Positions 21,241 through 23,093 of a stretch of DNA of 23,093 bases are shown piece after piece. The stretch is taken from NCBI GenBank assembly GCA_049999765.1, contig JBNGIQ010007836.1, positions 1 through 23,093 on the forward strand, written 5' to 3'. The notes under the pieces are model-generated. The model saw nothing but the letters and a program-made list of their open reading frames with translations, did no database searches and had not been told where the DNA came from. Position 1 is the stretch's first letter; every line of letters begins with the position of its first letter. The DNA comes from Phaeoceros laevis (taxonomy: Eukaryota; Anthocerotophyta; Anthocerotopsida; Notothyladales). The position numbers were made by a program, and so were the translations under genes.

Positions 21241-22593
21241 ATGGCTAGCGCAGCAAGCATGCGCAGGATTCGCGCGGTTAGGGTGCGGGTGCGAGCTAGG
21301 GTTGGAGCCGCCCAGGTGCGGAGGAACAAGGAGAGGAAGTGGTGTGCGCAAGGCAGGCCCAAAGCTAGGCTAGGCGGCAGAGCGAGAGGTGGAGTGGAGG
21401 GGATTCCGCTGCCGCCGGAATTGGTGAGTAGCATCCTTAGAAGGCTGCCACCGCGCTACTTGTTTAGAGCGCGTGCCGTTTGCAAAGCTTGGAGGCGGGA
21501 GCTGAGCTCGCCGGAGTTCGTGAGGGAGTACAACACATGTCCTTCCGGAGGATGGATATCGAGGGATGCTCCCACACTGGCCTTGGGGACCCTTTGGGGA
21601 AGGCAACCTTCCGTGGCGTTCAACACAGAGCTGAAGCGTTGGGTGCGAGTTCCCACCCTCTTCTTCCACGGGGAGAACACATATCTGATGGCGCAGGCTA
21701 GGGGCCTACATGTTTACAACGTCACACGTTTCCCCGAAACGGAGGACGATCCTGTGCAAAACACGCAGCTGGTGGTGAGCAACCCGTTGACAGGGGCCAC
21801 CCAGTGGTTGCCGCCTCTGCTCAAGCACACCAGCGTCGGTAGACCATACTGCTATTGCGTCCACCTGGATATATGCGAGGAGGGAGCAGCCTATAAGATC
21901 ACCCACATCGATGCGCACGAGGAATGTGTGGAGGTCTACAACTCCCGGTTGGGGTCTTGGACTGTCTTCCAGGCCGCTTCTGTGATGTCTGCTTTGAACA
22001 CAGTTGGCTGCTGTGGACTGGGTCAGAGTGCATGTGTGGTGCTCTCCGGAAATGCCTACTTTGCGGCAGTCACCTCCCGCTACACTGAGATCATAGCCTC
22101 CTTCAACTTGGAGGAAAGGAAATGGAAGCTGGTGTATGATTTTGAAGCAGCGGCCGCGCCACGCTACGCACTGACTGATAAGCGTGACTTGCGTCTTGCC
22201 ACGTGTGAGGCAAGTCTTGCCACGTGTGAGAACAAGCTCATTGTTGTGCTGCTCGGAAAGAGGGGTGGTGCAGGAGTCTACTCCCTGGATATGGAACGCA
22301 ATTTGTTGGTCCATGAGACAAGCCTTCCGAAGAGGCTCACATTTCGGATGGTTAATAGCAGGGGGTCGGCTTTCCCCGTGGTTGGGCAGGGTCATTACTT
22401 GTGCTCATGCAATCCCGAAGACGGGAGTATGGTAGCTTATGATTTCCGCACCAAGCAATGGGAGGAATGGCCTGCCTGTCCGGTCCCTCACTTACGTATA
22501 GAGGGTCCGATGCCGCTCATTGACGTCCAGTTTGGTCTACTACCTCTGCCTGACACGGGTCCGGAAATAAGACCTAAAGTTATTACTAGCTAG
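21241..22593 (+). CDS. F-box protein with a kelch/beta-propeller-like C-terminal region, single exon
   Basis: 450 aa. F-box proteins are substrate adaptors of SCF ubiquitin ligases, binding SKP1 through the F-box. The F-box is at about residues 56-97 (LPPELVSSILRRLPPRYLFRA, then CKAWRRELSSPEFV). The region from about 100 to 440 has repeated units typical of F-box-associated propellers. Examples are LVVSNPLTGATQWLPPL, VEVYNSRLGSWTVF, IASFNLEERKWKLVYDF, GVYSLDMERN and MVAYDFRTKQWEEWPACP. The first 50 residues are very arginine-rich (RRIRAVRVRVRARVG), which is unusual for the family and could be a nuclear or nucleolar signal. Start: first ATG in frame (MASAASMRR); the second Met at residue 7 is possible. 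A 21-bp in-frame duplication near codons 318-331 gives LATCEASLATCE. Substrate and subfamily are not determined. Confidence 0.88.
   Translation: MASAASMRRIRAVRVRVRARVGAAQVRRNKERKWCAQGRPKARLGGRARGGVEGIPLPPELVSSILRRLPPRYLFRARAVCKAWRRELSSPEFVREYNTCPSGGWISRDAPTLALGTLWGRQPSVAFNTELKRWVRVPTLFFHGENTYLMAQARGLHVYNVTRFPETEDDPVQNTQLVVSNPLTGATQWLPPLLKHTSVGRPYCYCVHLDICEEGAAYKITHIDAHEECVEVYNSRLGSWTVFQAASVMSALNTVGCCGLGQSACVVLSGNAYFAAVTSRYTEIIASFNLEERKWKLVYDFEAAAAPRYALTDKRDLRLATCEASLATCENKLIVVLLGKRGGAGVYSLDMERNLLVHETSLPKRLTFRMVNSRGSAFPVVGQGHYLCSCNPEDGSMVAYDFRTKQWEEWPACPVPHLRIEGPMPLIDVQFGLLPLPDTGPEIRPKVITS
22194..22230 (+). repeat. In-frame duplication, period 21 bp, inside the F-box gene
   Basis: TCTTGCCACGTGTGAG occurs at 22194-22209 and 22215-22230, giving the protein repeat LATCE-x2-LATCE. 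Each copy contains the palindrome CACGTG. The reading frame is kept. Confidence 0.88.
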
Positions 22594-22814
22594 CTATAGA
22601 TAGTGGCCGGGCAAAGGAACTCGTGCCTTTTGAAGACTATTCTGCAAGCTTGCACTACAGGTGTAGGAGCCAGCTTGAGCATCTAACTTACTTGTAAGCC
22701 AAGTATGTCAGCACCGAAAATATTTGGCGACTTGAACCGCTTGTAATTGGCTGTTGAAATCTGAGCACTTCATACTCCAGAAACTAGGGTGGGGGTGGCA
22801 TGTCATGGGTAGAC
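22594..22814 (+). other. F-box gene 3' flank
   Basis: No gene is recognised. This is presumably the 3' UTR and downstream sequence of the F-box gene, running up to the broken edge of the PPR fragment. Confidence 0.5.
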
Positions 22815-23093
22815 CATGCTTCAGTGAGTCCTGAACGAGCCTGTGCTCACGACAGCCATCTATATCATGGCAGTCCATGTTACGGCATTCCTTGTGGGCA
22901 GATTGTCAAAAAGACTGCGTGCATCTTCCAAATGGCCACATTTTGCATACATATATACGAGGCAAGTGCCAGTACTACGTCACTTTTAAGTAGACCTCTT
23001 TTTACAATCCCTGAATGCAGCTGCCTGCCTTGCTGTAGACCACCACCACTTGCACAAGCTTTCAAGAGGCAAGCATACGTAGCATAGATTGCT
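22815..23093 (-). pseudogene. Frameshifted fragment of a PLS-type pentatricopeptide repeat (PPR) gene, running off the window
   Basis: On the minus strand the translation starts at the window edge with LLKACASGGGLQQGRQLHSG and [15 protein letters not shown]. It then shifts frame near 22968-22976 and continues [33 protein letters not shown]. It shifts again near 22858-22865 and ends with GCREHRLVQDSLKH, after which similarity stops near 22815. The order (ACA..G..QGRQLH, VxMYAKCG, DARxLFDxLPxRNxVTWTAMI) is the classic P-L-S motif array of plant organelle RNA-binding proteins. Two frameshifts and a stop directly after TAMI show it is dead, at least in this part. The rest of the gene, if any, lies beyond the right edge. 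Confidence 0.82.

Noticed and set aside
21706-22395. 229-codon minus-strand frame
   Set aside because: Antisense shadow of the F-box gene, whose F-box and propeller-like repeats are clear on the plus strand.

Overview
This is nuclear DNA of a land plant. The window holds a SWEET sugar transporter, a DUF26 (ginkbilobin-2 type) secreted protein, a plant-specific TFIIB-related protein (pBrp), a CYP86-type cytochrome P450, an F-box protein and a PLS-type pentatricopeptide (PPR) fragment, and its genes carry GT-AG introns. Most introns are short (about 80-200 nt) and genes are closely packed. That would fit a compact seed-free plant genome such as a bryophyte or lycophyte, but I cannot name the species. 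Two runs of exactly 100 N (6631-6730 and 16505-16604) are assembly gaps.

Layout, left to right. 1-2076 has no recognisable gene; its first 300 bases look like a minus-strand LTR or promoter remnant. 2077-3430 (+) is a complete six-exon SWEET gene. It converges on a complete three-exon EF-1alpha gene at 4118-5643 (-). After a promoter-type region and gap 1, 6846-7468 (+) encodes a small six-cysteine secreted DUF26 protein in two exons. 8205-10390 (-) is a decayed partial copy of pBrp. ALG13 (10932-11447, +, single coding exon) and the five-exon ribosomal protein gene RPL13A/uL13 (12017-13065, +) lie between this pseudogene and the intact pBrp gene (13997-17468, -, four coding exons, 919 aa). 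A CYP86A-like P450 follows (18044-20239, -) with two reading-frame lesions. A single-exon F-box gene (21241-22593, +) is next, and the window ends inside a frameshifted PPR fragment (22815-23093, -).

The genes do not form a pathway. Three are housekeeping genes (EF-1alpha, uL13, and ALG13 of N-glycan assembly), one concerns transcription (pBrp), and the rest are transport, secreted-defence-like, lipid-oxidation and ubiquitin-ligase-adaptor families.

The most notable features are the roughly 600-residue C-terminal exon of pBrp together with a second, decayed copy of the same tail 3.5 kb away. Next is a small hairpin-containing element shared by the 3' flanks of ALG13 and RPL13A. Gene models were made by eye from splice signals, reading phase and protein-family similarity recalled from knowledge; no search was run.
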